Shown one piece after another: positions 27,201 through 37,282 of a stretch of 64,000 nucleotides of DNA. The first letter of the stretch is position 1, and every line of letters begins with the position of its first letter. Location of the stretch: contig NC_089735.1 in assembly GCF_035083965.1 (NCBI RefSeq), positions 13,638,501-13,702,500 on the forward strand, given 5' to 3'. The notes under the pieces were generated by a model. That model had not been told where the DNA came from. It ran no database searches and worked only from the letters and a program-made list of their open reading frames with translations. The position numbers and the translations under genes are program-made. Source of the stretch: Branchiostoma lanceolatum. Its lineage: Eukaryota > Chordata > Leptocardii > Amphioxiformes > Branchiostomatidae.

Positions 27201-28066
27201 CTTCTTTGAGTTTGGCATTCTAGACATTAGTACATGTTGTATCTGCTTGCAAAATATCTTTTTGTAATTTACGCCATGTATTTGCCCATTTTGTAGCTGC
27301 TTTGTCACCTTAATTATACAGTTGACTATAGATGATTACATGATGTATTGCTCTGTGCTTGCAGTTACTTAGTACCCACACAAAGGCTCACTCGCACACC
27401 GCAAGTATGGAGTTGTCTGTTAATTACAGATAAATCACGGTCCACGCCTTTCCTCAAACAAAAGAGCAAACATTTTTAATGGTCGTCAACCAATTTGTAC
27501 AAACATTGCCTTGGTTAACCGATGATGTTTAAACTTTCTTGGTCATTTTTTTCGTAAACAAAAATGATTAACCTCGGTTGGGAAATTGAGGAAATTCGAT
27601 GGGATATCACCCGAAGGGGGAAAAATATCAATAAAGGATCAAATTCTGGGTTTTCATGTAACTTCATTAATGTTAGTGAGATCAATTCAATCGACGTGGA
27701 AAAGTTATGGCTGTCTTTGAAGCGAATATCCGCATGTAGGGAAAAATCTATAAACCATGATCTACCGGTGGAATTGCCGATTGCATCAGGCACCCTGACC
27801 GCGATTTGACCATTGATGGGCGAATTGTGGTGACGGCAAAACTTTAACCCCATACGGTCCGATAAATGAGCTTGAGGTTCTTTTAAACATCAAATATACA
27901 AACGAAACAAAAAGAGACCCCAACTGAAAACATATGGCATACGTAGGAGATGAGCTGATACAGTGTTTCTACTTACCAAGTTTCTAGATCTGGTAGGACG
28001 ATGCCGGTGAGCTCGAGATTTTCGTCTGGAGATCTTCTTCTTCTTCTCGGGTCTGGAGACGAGAGT
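24219..28066 (-). CDS. Small secreted precursor with two dibasic sites (possible prepropeptide)
   Basis: A 5'UTR exon (about 28066-27977, donor TTG|GTAAGT) is followed by coding exons 26696-26570, 25342-25274 and 24280-24219. All splice sites are GT-AG and in phase; the product is 85 residues. Residues 1-18 are a signal peptide (MKLSVCVLFLSCLVLAAA). The rest is acidic, helical and has no cysteine. Two homologous modules, QLEMEMNKRHQ and LLEMEMAKRQP, come from exons 3 and 4, and each ends at a Lys-Arg pair. Cleavage there would release a short C-terminal peptide starting with Gln (can form pyroglutamate) and ending in Gly (can be amidated). That is the layout of a neuropeptide or hormone precursor, but I recognise no family, so hormone function is inference. 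The TATA-like box, paired TTACGTAA sites and poly(A) signal fit a complete gene. Confidence 0.6.
24455..24790. mobile_element. Inverted-repeat element (CGGGCGAT / GGCCGA family), copy 1
   Basis: GCCCCCGTCACAAAT at the left and GAACTGTGACGCCG at the right are loose inverses, with ATGATGGTACCATCTCATGG near the centre. A related copy is at 37808-38175, and a fragment (TTTAGAAATCACAGTTGATCC) is at 25497-25520. Confidence 0.55.
25274..25342 (-). CDS. First LEMEMxKR module exon
   Basis: 69 bases, between TACTAAAG and GAAG|GTATGC. In phase it reads QLEMEMNKRHQAEDEDLAM. The flanking intron (AATACAGGAGATGT) resembles that of the 24280 exon, which shows that exon and intron were duplicated together. 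Confidence 0.58.
25590..25760 (+). repeat. Decayed tRNA-derived SINE fragment
   Basis: GGTTTCGAATCTC (B-box-like) and CCCTATGCTGTGCCCTTGG match the 20432 SINE. The rest is eroded. It lies in an intron of the small secreted precursor. Confidence 0.45.
25998..26111. mobile_element. Short inverted-repeat element (CTCTACCAGG family)
   Basis: AGCCTCTACCA at the left and CCTGGTGGAGGCTA at the right, with ATTTGGCCGATTTCTACT inside, as in the 20010 copy. Confidence 0.5.
26570..26696 (-). CDS. Signal-peptide exon of the small secreted precursor
   Basis: The exon begins after ATCAG at 26718-26719, with 20 bases of leader before the ATG at 26696. It encodes MKLSVCVLFLSCLVLAAAFP, then a helical acidic/basic stretch (REERLQGLLTKLEDLVV), and ends GGAG|GTATGG. 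The start is clear: it is the only ATG that puts a hydrophobic core at the N terminus. Confidence 0.62.
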
Positions 28067-28091
28067 GTAGGAAAGGGGGTGGAAGAGGCCC

Positions 28092-28098
28092 TATTTAA
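28092..28098 (-). promoter_or_regulatory. TATA-like box of the small secreted precursor
   Basis: TTAAATA on the minus strand, about 30 bases before the assumed transcription start of an exon that ends in a strong GTAAGT donor. The start itself is inferred. Confidence 0.4.
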
Positions 28099-28126
28099 CT
28101 GTTCCCGCACGGCAATTATGATCAAT

Positions 28127-28258
28127 TATGCAAGTTGTAATCATTGGTAATTACGTAATTTACCTGATCAAAGTAGTTGTCAGCTCATGTTTTATGCAAG
28201 TTGTAATCATTGGTAATTACGTAATTCACTTGATCAAAGTAGTTGTCTGTTCATGTTA
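28127..28258. promoter_or_regulatory. Two tandem 66-base units with TTACGTAA sites
   Basis: The unit GCAAGTTGTAATCATTGGTA... occurs twice in a row. Each copy holds TTACGTAA (28151-28158 and 28217-28224), the consensus for PAR bZIP factors (D-box). The sites lie about 55 and 120 bases upstream of the TATA-like box. Confidence 0.5.
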
Positions 28259-29492
28259 TACAATATCTCTGTTGCGGCTCCCCCACGTGAAGGGAGTTTG
28301 AACAACATCCTCCATTGATGTCGAAACTGCCTGGTATCAATCACGTTCTTAGTAAGTTCGATTTCGCGAATATCAGCGGAGCCGGGATCCGCTCCGTATG
28401 GAAAAAGTTGCATGATCAAAAGATCGAATCCTCCAACACCTGGAATGCGCTGATGTGGCAGTAATTTTCTATTGTAATTGTCAGGCAATAATTACAGTTG
28501 CTGGTAATCAATCATTAAGTTAACACGAATTCTGTCCTGTCTTTGAGACCTCCAACAGTAACAACACTGCGCTTTGAATCGATACACACTGATTTGAGTT
28601 TAGTCGGGCAGTTGGATTTTTCCTTTAACGCTATGACATTACAAGAAGACGATCATCACCAAAATACTTTTTTATGCACCAGGCAGAAAATGGTAGGTAC
28701 TGCACTGTGGAATGCGGTGTCAGGGGGCCTGGGCGTTTCCTTAGATTAAGACTACTATCCCTGATCTTCACGTGAAGATCACGCCTTCTACTCATGATCA
28801 CTTACCTGCTGTACACCTGTGTTACTGCCGAAACTTATTTGCTAACTCGTCACGGTAACAACTTTACTTACTCACACGGATGATTGTATCTTAGTATTTT
28901 GGTAGCCATTAAATGTACTAATGTTCAGTTTCCCTCTGTTTAAAGTCTATAAAATAAACTTTAATGAACAGACGTTCAGACATAGCAAGGAGGTGGACAT
29001 AGACAACATTTGAAGAACTTCCATTGTCATGCACGATGATAGGAAAACCCTTAGGAGTATCCAATTAAGATTCCGTTTATTGTAATTCAAAGAATAGCTT
29101 TAGGGCTGTGTTATTGTGTGTGCTATTTTGATCCTAATTTGTTTTTCGTGTGCAGTGAACTGATGTTGACCCTAGTTTTATGAAATGCAAAGGTATCAAA
29201 ACACCTGACAAGACATCAGCATCTTACACAACTTTCATCACACGTTATAAAGTTGTGGGGTGTTTAAAAGCCATTTTTAAAAATTGTGGTACTAGCTGGC
29301 CAAGTTGTGAACATTCCACCCTGCCAGCCTTTGAGTAAACTTTGGCACCCGTTGTAGCTTTACGCGGGAGGAATTAGTTAATTGGCATCGGGGTTGATGA
29401 ATTGTTGTAAACGTCTGTGTTTCATCCTGTGTCAGTGATTTAGCAAATCAGGCTGTGATTGGCATAGTTTATTTCATATGATAGGCTTCCAT
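28259..29492. other. Intergenic, nothing recognised
   Basis: No exon or shared repeat is supported in this interval. Confidence 0.3.
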
Positions 29493-30283
29493 ATATTGTA
29501 TGTTTAGATATCCTTTGCGATGTCAGAACTCCACGTTAACATGTCATAAGGAACTATGGAAATGTGTTTACATAATCTATGTATGGTGATGCACACCTTT
29601 AACTAATTAAAGAGGATGTCGTCCATTTGCAACGTGCAATTGACAAAGTGATCGCAAAGAGATGTGGTCAACCGAAATCAATTTTTCTAACTTTTTATTG
29701 TATAGAATTTGATTGTAAATGTTGCCTCCTGTCAATGACTTCCGTACAAAACCCTCCAATTTAGTTATTTCATCATAAGACAGCTGGGTTGCCCCTTTAA
29801 CTCGGGGAAGTTGGTTTCCAAGGGGGGCAGCATATACATTACAGGACAAGGCAGTCAGGAGAGAAAAGTCGACAACATTCAGTAGAAAAAGTTAAAATCC
29901 GATGCATCAAAACAAAGCCATTGCCCATAACTCAAAATCAAGAATGGATCGCCCACTAGCTCGGCTGACGACGCTTTAAAAAATACAAATTTAGGGTCGT
30001 GTTTTTGAACCAGTCACCAGTTTTATTATCCATCAATTGTCAAACAGTCAGTTTCATTCCTTTGCTTTCTGAGACGTACAGGTACATGTACGGAAATTGT
30101 TATCAAACTTTAACAAATACTATTCAGTGATTATATCCTCCAAACTCCCTGCTGATATTAGTTACAAATAAGTGGGAAGCTGTTTTCTCTTTCTGTGAGG
30201 GCCGAGGGATGTAACGAAGACACTTTCAGGCTACGATAATGATATAAAACCCTAATCACCATTTTACCCTGTTACAGTTAACA
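29493..30283. repeat. 780-base dispersed repeat, copy 2
   Basis: Partner of 23310-24095. The minus-strand open frame is a little longer here (80 codons) because a stop is absent. The two copies bracket the small secreted-peptide gene. Confidence 0.75.
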
Positions 30284-30450
30284 ACAAAGTTAACGTTTTC
30301 ATGCTCTCGTGGAAACACCCCAACCGTACGTTACTTAAGTGATATTGTATATATCATAAGATAATTCCAGGAAAAGAAAACAAATATTAATGCATCTTGA
30401 TCCAGATGTCTAAATAAAAACTAAAAACAGATCATTTTCAAGCGTCATGG

Positions 30451-31893
30451 CTAAGCCGACAAGTATGACGTACAAGTCATGTAACACATGACGAGGAGAG
30501 AAGCTGATGCTGTTGTTGTTCCACCGGAGACGCCAGGTGGCGCTTCAGAAGCGTCGAGGGGTGTTACAGAACCGGTAGATGGCGCTTCAGACAGGCACGG
30601 AGGCGAAACAGAAGGACACTGTACTGGCGTTTCGGAAGCGCAAGGGGGCGCTCCTTCCCCGAACGTGATGCGCCGCTCCACGCCGGTAGTGATGGGTGAC
30701 GTGTCCTGGATGTACGCAATCAACGCGTCTGTGTCCAGCTCAGCTGTTAAAGGGAAATGGGACAGTGTCAGTTATCATTTGATAAAGATACAGCCATACG
30801 TAGTAATTTGTAGCTACAAGGGAAATACATATACACACACACACACTCACATACACACGGATATACATTATGTATATAGAGAGAGAGGGGGAGAAAGAGA
30901 GTCAACTTTTGGGCTAAGTAATGATTGACATCAAATAAAACTAGAACAATCAAATTCCACGTGCACAGTAGTACTATGTTTATAGGCTCGAAGCTCGTGA
31001 AGCAAATTTTTTTTAAAACCAGGACTATGACGGGTGATGTTATTGCTAACCACGCACTACAATCGTGCCAGGACCAACGACTGATGACATATTTAGGTCT
31101 TTGTTACAAAATACAAGATAACTTTAATGGAAATCCGCCAAAAATAATTACTCAAGCAACTGGATAAGATTTTGAAACAGTCAGACGTTTCATATAGCAT
31201 CCGCTATCTTTCGTTTGTGACTAAAGAAGGATCTGGTAGAACTCGGTCTTATACCAAAACGAATAGATATGTAAATCCTTCTTTAGTCACTGACGAAAGA
31301 CAGCGGATGCTATCTGAAACATCTGACTGTTTCAAAATCTTATCCAGTTGCTTGAGTATTTATTTTTGGCGTATCTTATTACCTGTATGTCTAACCTTCA
31401 TCAACGATTTAATGGAAATCGCAGTGTTGAGATGTAAGAAAATAGGAACGCAACGTTTCCTGTCTGACCTGGTACGTGGTGGCTGAGTTTGTTGTCTGAT
31501 ATCATGGTGCACCCTCGTTAACCAGGACCCCATATCGCTCCACGTTACATCGGTCGCGAAAGGGGCCCTAGTAAAAGGATCCGTCACATATGGTTATGAC
31601 AGGTCGACGAGACTTGCTCATGAATAATTAATGAGCTAGCCGTAACACGTAGCCTGATTGGTTGATAGCTTCCCAGCGTTCTTTGCGCGCTGGCTTCCGA
31701 TGAGAGGAAGCAAACACTCTGATTGGCTGAAGCTGTTTTGGTGGCGACGTCATCATAACCATATGTGACGGGTCTTTTTACCAGGGCCCCTTTCGCGACC
31801 GATGTAACGTGGAGCGATATGGGGTCCTGGTTTAACGAGGGTGATCATGGTGTAGCCGCTGCCGCCGTTGGCCAGGTAGGATGGTGCGATCAA
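30451..31893 (-). CDS. 5'-nucleotidase (CD73 family), last two exons, first one interrupted
   Basis: Exon 31893-31469 reads LIAPSYLANGGSGYTMI, is interrupted by a 334-base hAT-type element, then continues SDNKLSHHVP to a CCAG|GTCAGA donor. Exon 30743-30451 follows in phase with ELDTDALIAYIQ, then VERRITFGEG, and a TAG stop. NGG-x-GY-x-MI and the later Y-I and G-x-I-x-F pattern are the C-terminal end of ecto-5'-nucleotidases, which turn extracellular AMP into adenosine. The tail is Pro/Ser/Thr-rich and ends in a hydrophobic stretch (SLLVMCYMTCTSYL) that could be a GPI-anchor signal. No upstream exons are recognised, so this is either the end of a gene whose 5' part I missed or a duplicated fragment. 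As read here the inserted element breaks the exon. Confidence 0.6.
31138..31395. mobile_element. Penelope-derived inverted repeat in the 5'-nucleotidase intron
   Basis: ATTACTCAAGCAACTGG and CCAGTTGCTTGAGTA arms enclose only about 90 bases. The right arm has a hammerhead-like core at 31285-31328 (CTGACGA, AGACAG stem with one mismatch, GAAA, CATC); the left-arm core is damaged. Confidence 0.6.
31510..31843. mobile_element. hAT-like element inside a coding exon
   Basis: The ends CACCCTCGTTAACCAGGACCC and GGGTCCTGGTTTAACGAGGGTG are inverses. ATCATGGTG is duplicated at 31501-31509 and 31844-31852. A relative lies at 56333-56776. It has long internal inverted repeats and no coding capacity. Confidence 0.75.
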
Positions 31894-31928
31894 CTGGAAC
31901 AAGAGGAAATGGGATACCATGGAGTTCG

Positions 31929-32147
31929 ATAGCCTCTACCAGGCCCCGCGGGATGGCTGGAAAAATAGTAGAAATTGGCCTAATAGAGTGAATAGTGTGC
32001 CAAGGGAGTTAGCTACGGAAAGAGGGTCCAATCTGCCGTCCATCGAAATGGAACCTTACTGTATAGCGGACCTACCCTGTATAGCGAAGTACCGCGGCTG
32101 ATTTCTACTATTTTCCCAACGATAGGACGGAGCCTGGTAGAGGTTAG
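31929..32147. mobile_element. Short inverted-repeat element (CTCTACCAGG family)
   Basis: AGCCTCTACCAGGCCCCGCG is mirrored by GGAGCCTGGTAGAGGT, with ATTTCTACTATTTTCCCA inside. Confidence 0.55.
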
Positions 32148-32469
32148 GAGTTCGATAGTGAAAAAGTAATCGAAACTGTGGGTGTGTCAGCTACAGAACA
32201 CGGTGCATCATCATTATCATGATTATATCATTGCGTGACTTTGTTTGCATACACATATTAAAATTACGACTTTCAGATTTAACCATCCAACATGGCCGAC
32301 AAGCAATGCCTACATGACAGTCACGTGAGTGCAGATAGCCAATACATAGGTACATAGATCCTTATTATCAGCAATGGCCTTTGCTGCATGTCAGACGAGC
32401 TTAAGAAAACACATGCTCTGCAAGTTTATGTTGGTTAACAATAGCACGAGGATTGTAGTTTGTATGTGT

Positions 32470-32945
32470 GCTAGACATAACTTCGGTTTATTGGTTTATT
32501 GCGATACCCTTTAGTCGAATTACGACTAATCCTCCAGGGTTCAACACACAAAAAAAGTATACAAACACAGACATATATACAGTTCAAGATTGAAAGGACA
32601 TATATACATAATCATAACATATACAGATTGCTAACATAACTTACGAATAATCGGTGACAAAGATTGATGGCTCGGTATACGTAGAGAAAGGTTTGCTTTT
32701 GACTGTTAGTTTTTGGTTTAGCTATATTAGGTAGTTTGAAACTGTGCCTTGTATGTGTGCTAAACTATTATACCTGTACCTTGTATGTGTGCTAGACTAT
32801 TATAACTGTACCTTGTAATTGTATGTGTGCTAGACTATGATGACTGTACCTTGTATGTGTGCTAGACTATGATAACTATACCTTGTATGTGTCCTAGACG
32901 GATAACTACCTTGTATGTGTCCTAGACGCATAACTGTGCACACGA
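32470..32945 (-). repeat. LINE 3'-end remnant and 30-base tandem repeat
   Basis: GGTTTATTGGTTTATTG near 32475 and the CCTCCAGGGTTCAAC stretch look like the inverted 3' end of a CR1-type element. At 32745-32945 a unit built on TTGTATGTGTGCTAGACTAT occurs six to seven times. Confidence 0.4.
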
Positions 32946-33017
32946 TAACTCGATAATGTCTGGATAGATGCTCTCAACGGAGGTTAGCTGAAGCAATGAA
33001 ACTGGGGACTGGAGACA

Positions 33018-33100
<83 letters not shown>

Positions 33101-33106
33101 TCTCGT
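33018..33106. repeat. (CT)n microsatellite
   Basis: A CT dinucleotide run of about 88 bases, some 300 bases upstream of the likely NCOA4 promoter. Confidence 0.97.
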
Positions 33107-33399
33107 CAGTTAGCGCGGTAAACCTGCAAAACGCAGTGAAGATAGAATTTTCTAACGTTACCCTCCAAAACCCGCCGAAAATCTACTGAAATCTTTTAGC
33201 AAATCTAGCGTATCTAGTTGGCACACCCTGCCACGATCACCTTGAGGGTAACACCTTTTCTTTTGTCGATTCCTGGAACCTTTTTGTGTCACTTCCGGCT
33301 TTCTAAATGTCTTTCTTTCTAACCTTTTATTCTAAAAGAAACACGATATGCTGTTGTCCCGGTGAATCCAAACATTTCCCGCGCTCTCGTGACGTCTGG

Positions 33400-33546
33400 G
33401 TTTTAAACTGTGACGTCAGTACATAACTAACCAATGAGAGCCCGAGTAGGTGCTAATTTATTCGACCCAACAGCAGGCAACGCGAGAGGTTCTACTGATC
33501 AAAATTTCTGTAATCCGAGGGCAGTTACATCACGAAAATCAGCCAG
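33400..33546 (+). promoter_or_regulatory. Likely NCOA4 promoter and 5'UTR exon
   Basis: A palindromic CRE (TGACGTCA, 33411-33418) and a CCAAT box (33431-33435) precede a GC-richer stretch that ends in ATCAGCCAG|GTAAGG, a strong splice donor at 33547. No ATG opens a long frame, as expected for an untranslated first exon. The next plus-strand acceptor I can support is at 39530 in NCOA4. The link across 6 kb is inference. Confidence 0.4.
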
Positions 33547-34325
33547 GTAAGGCACCATTTGGTATCTTAACACCATTTCGTGATATTTTATGGCATGGTA
33601 AGCCTGTAGGGTACCTATAACCTGAATATTTTGAGGGTTAAACACGTCTGACCGACACAGCAGCGAGTTTTCTAGTAGGTTTCTGCCCCGACCGCGAACA
33701 CTTCCTCAAGGTTACGCCTGGTTTCCGTCGGAAATATGTCACGATTTCTCATACATTTAGCCTTCCTGTGTATACCATTAAAATAGGATATTAGTAGCGG
33801 ATTTATTTATGTTGGGAATTACAATAATTCTGCCCAAATAGTCAACTGTAGGGTGTTTGAATACGTGAAGACTTGTGGCTACGTGCAGCGATCTACCGGC
33901 AAAATGGCGGACGAGGAGCTTAGTTTTTTTCTTTTCCTTGTACTAAAAATGGCAAAAATGTTGTATTTGTATCATGTTTTATACATTCCGGTCAATTAAG
34001 ATTGTTGTTTTGATGAAATCTTACAAATAGATGGTACACCAGGAGCAATTGTGTTACCATAAACGATTTTATGTACACCCCCATATGTTATTTTCGGACA
34101 GTCCCTCCTCTGGCCATTCTTTCCTGGGTCACGCTGACCGCTTGACCACGCAGGCCACTCGTGACCGCAGCGTCCTAATAATTTAGAGGATTAGTCTACG
34201 ATTTTAACCTCCTTGGATATACACAACCAAATGAGGGTAACTAACCAGAAAACGATTTTTTCAGGCTTAATAATAATAATAATAATGACTGTTCTTGGTC
34301 AAATCGATATATCTATGTGCTGAGA

Positions 34326-34740
34326 TTACAATTTGACCAAATCAGTGTACATCTTTGCCCAATCCTGTTTGTTTCTAGCTCTTTTTCGGAGGTATTTCAG
34401 TACGTGGGTTTCCGTTCTAATGTTCATTTTCATGTACAGTTTACAGTCATCTATGAGGCTGCTTAGGAGCCCCTCGCGGGGCCTCCCTTGTCTCGGTGTA
34501 AGTTTTTTACTGAATGCAATGTTTAGCACTTTCTGTGGCGGAGAGTCTTCTGGCGTACGGAGAATGTGACCAAAGAGAAACCATCTGCGACGGTGGACTT
34601 CGTTTTGTAGTGGTGATGTTCTACACTTGTTGTACAGCTTGACGTTGCTGATGCAGTTGGGGTAGATGTGACCTGTTAGACGTCTCAGTTGTTTCCGATG
34701 CCATGAGTCAATCTTATACGCAAGCTGCTCGGTGAGTCCC
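34326..34740 (-). mobile_element. 5'-truncated LINE, end of endonuclease/reverse transcriptase
   Basis: The minus strand is open from 34740 to 34326: WHRKQLRRLTGHIYPN, then RRRWFLFGHILRTPED, then PRQGRPREGLL. This LRR-x-G / RRRW-x-x-x-GH / GRPR order is the tail of RTE-type elements found across invertebrates. Confidence 0.75.
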
Positions 34741-34906
34741 CTTCAGGCTTAGCAAAGTTGTATAAGGAGGACATAAATGAAGTATTATGTATTCGATCAG
34801 TTTAGAAACTCGAAACTAATTTATGCAAGGAGGTTATATAACCTCCCTGATTTATGGAAAAATATCAAGGACTCTGGTTAATAGGGAGACCTCCGTGCAA
34901 ATGCAG

Positions 34907-35125
34907 TACTGTAAATGCAGAAATGTTCGCGGTGGTTTTATGTTCGCGGTGGTTTTATGTTCGCGGTTCACGGTGAGCTTTTAACCAGGGGAAACATTTT
35001 TGGCCACCTTAGATGATGACTGTAGCGCTACTATTCTTTCAAACTCGAACTCAAAACCACCGCGAACACCCCATTTTCTCCCTACTGCGAAATAAAAACC
35101 ACACGAACTTAAATGCATTTACACT
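34907..35125. mobile_element. Inverted-repeat element (TACTGTAAATGCAGAAATG ends), copy 2
   Basis: As at 22623, with a short duplication of GTTCGCGGTGGTTTTATG in the left arm. Confidence 0.6.
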
Positions 35126-35143
35126 ACAGATCTCATACTAACC

Positions 35144-35299
35144 TAGCCTGAGTGCCAGCCTTTTTAGCTTCCGTCCGCTACCCTAGCTCCGCTGCGCTAC
35201 CCAACGAAGCTCCGCTGCGCTACCCAACGAAGCTCCGCTGCCGGCCAGGAGCGGAGCTTGGGTAGCGTACGGAAGCTAAATAGGCTGGTACTCAGGCTA
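35144..35299. mobile_element. 156-base hairpin element with 9-bp duplication
   Basis: TAGCCTGAGTGCCAGCC is mirrored by GGCTGGTACTCAGGCTA, and ATACTAACC is duplicated at 35135-35143 and 35300-35308. The inside has a tandem GAAGCTCCGCTGCGCTACC unit. Confidence 0.7.
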
Positions 35300-35594
35300 A
35301 TACTAACCCCCATATGACCCCGTCCTGGGAAAGGGGGGGGGGGGTGATTGGCCCCAGGCTAGGGTGGGCAGGCCTGAAGAATGGCCTGGAATGTGTCAAC
35401 TGTGGGAGACACCACAACCAGGCCAGACAGGGAGTTCCACTGGGGCATTGTACAGGGGGAAAAAATTAATACTAGTAGTAGGTGTCATTTCGGTAGCCTG
35501 GTTTCAATCAAGCCTCTTGTAACCGCTTTCCGCCCTGTAACCGCTTGCCACCTAGGAGGGGACAGAACCCCCCGGACTGCTGGAGTTTGTCTTA

Positions 35595-36297
35595 GACCCC
35601 GCTCACACTAATTTTTTTCAATTGCGATTGAAGTACAATCGCGATTGAATCGATCGGATCGCGATTTATTTTTTCAGTGTGAACGCTCCTGATTGCGATT
35701 GGATCGATCGCGATTGTTTTGTATCCACCTTCGGAGTTAGTTCAATCCAATCCTATCAAATTTTGAGTGTGAACGCAACTACGATTCATTCCATTGAGAT
35801 CGGCGGGGATTTTGGCTGATCCCGGCGGTAGGAGGTCATGCATCCAGGTACGTGGGGCCATAGTTCGCATCGCGCGGTAAAACAAACCCAAGCCACACAC
35901 GTCAGATCGCTCTCTTACAACAACAACAACTTTTCATCGTCAAGAATGCCCAAGAAGAAGGATAAAACTCCGTCAGCAACTTCAGCTGGTGGCAGGTGGC
36001 GCGATGAGGAGACCAGGGTCCTCATCGCAATCTGGGGGAGAGAGGAGGTGCAGGCCAAAATGGGGAAATGTCACAAAAAGAGGGACATTTACCAGATGAT
36101 TGCCGATGGCATGGCGGAGCACGGGTTTGAACGGACCCACCAGCAATCACGATCGGATCACGGCGTACTTTAATCCACTTGGCGAAAAACACTGTGAACG
36201 CAAAAGTTTCTTTGCATTCAATCGCGATCGGATCAAACAATCGCGATTGTACTTCAAAGTTCAATCGCGATTGAAAGAAATGAGTGTGAACGGGGTC
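35595..36297 (+). mobile_element. PIF/Harbinger element, internally truncated
   Basis: The ends GACCCCGCTCACACTAATTT and ATGAGTGTGAACGGGGTC are inverses with TTA on both sides (35592-35594, 36298-36300), the classic Harbinger target duplication. Subterminal CAATCGCGATTG repeats fill both ends. It carries one short frame for a Myb/SANT-like protein and no transposase. Confidence 0.72.
35946..36173 (+). pseudogene. Truncated Myb/SANT-like DNA-binding protein of the Harbinger element
   Basis: The frame starts at MPKKKDKTPS and reads RWRDEETRVLIAIWG, then KKRDIYQMIADGMAEHGF, the first two helices of the Myb/SANT-like (trihelix) domain that Harbinger elements encode beside their transposase. It stops at 75 residues where the third helix should follow, so it is a remnant. 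An in-frame upstream ATG at 35838 would add 36 residues that look non-coding. Confidence 0.6.
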
Positions 36298-36300
36298 TTA

Positions 36301-37109
36301 TACAGACTATCATTTCGGTTGTTGATCAGCTGAAACTTAAACTGGTGGCTCCCCTGGGTGCGCTCCTGGGCTGGTTATATTATCAGTTAAGTCAGACTGA
36401 GAGCACATCTGACAAGAGATGCCCCATTTGAGAGTCAGACGGATAAACATCACAGCTTGCTTATGAATAAAGCTGACAATGTTTTTAAATCTCCATAAGT
36501 GCATATTTTTATTTTCCTTGTTGCTGGATGCAATGTTTTGAATGAATACACTGAGGATGCTTCAACTTTGCTTATGAGGATTAATTTTTGCATCGTGCAT
36601 GCACAGTTCATATTCAAATAGATGCATTGTCTTGTGACCACATGTGTCAGTATGTTCTGGAGTGGTCTGTGGACACAAATGTGAACATAGCGACGTTGTG
36701 CCCTTTTCTGTAACAGGTCATTGACCTGTTACGCCACAGCAAAATATCTAACACCACAGTTCAACATTGTAGCAAAAACTTTGCAAAGCTATATTTTGAT
36801 AAAGTAAATGCTTTTTTGGAACATTAGTTCATACATTTCTTTTAGTTTTATCCCTAGATTATGTATGTTCATACCAGTATGGAACCAAGTAATTCAGTAA
36901 AACTTTAAAAAAAAAACATTGTGTAATGCCAAACAATGATACATAATGTAGCACAGTCTCAAAGTCCAAACTACTGTGTATTGTTTACTGGTCAAAGTTC
37001 ATTTGAGAAAGCCTACGCTGCAAAAAGCAAAGCAAAGAAAGGTCAAGCCAGTCTTTTTTGAGTCACGTGTACACAAAACTGTTTGATGAAGCCTACCTTG
37101 TATGAAAAG
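36301..37109. other. No feature recognised
   Basis: AT-rich sequence with no exon or repeat that I can support. Confidence 0.3.
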
Positions 37110-37282
37110 TAGTCTCTACCAGACTAACCGCGCCGGCTATAGGGAGAACATTTGCCGGGGGACTTTGGCCATCGAGGACAGATTGAACCCTATATCCGTA
37201 GCAGACTCCTTTCATACAATTGACTCTATTTGGCCAATTTCTACTATTTTCCCAGCGACCCGCAGAGGCTGTTAGAGCCTAC
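37110..37282. mobile_element. Short inverted-repeat element (CTCTACCAGG family)
   Basis: AGTCTCTACCAGACTAACCGC at the left and GCAGAGGCTGTTAGAGCCTA at the right, with TATTTGGCCAATTTCTACT inside. Confidence 0.5.

Noticed and set aside
35838-35945. Upstream start of the Harbinger Myb-like frame
   Set aside because: The extra residues have no similarity to the family, and the second ATG begins the basic KKKDK tract usual before the domain.
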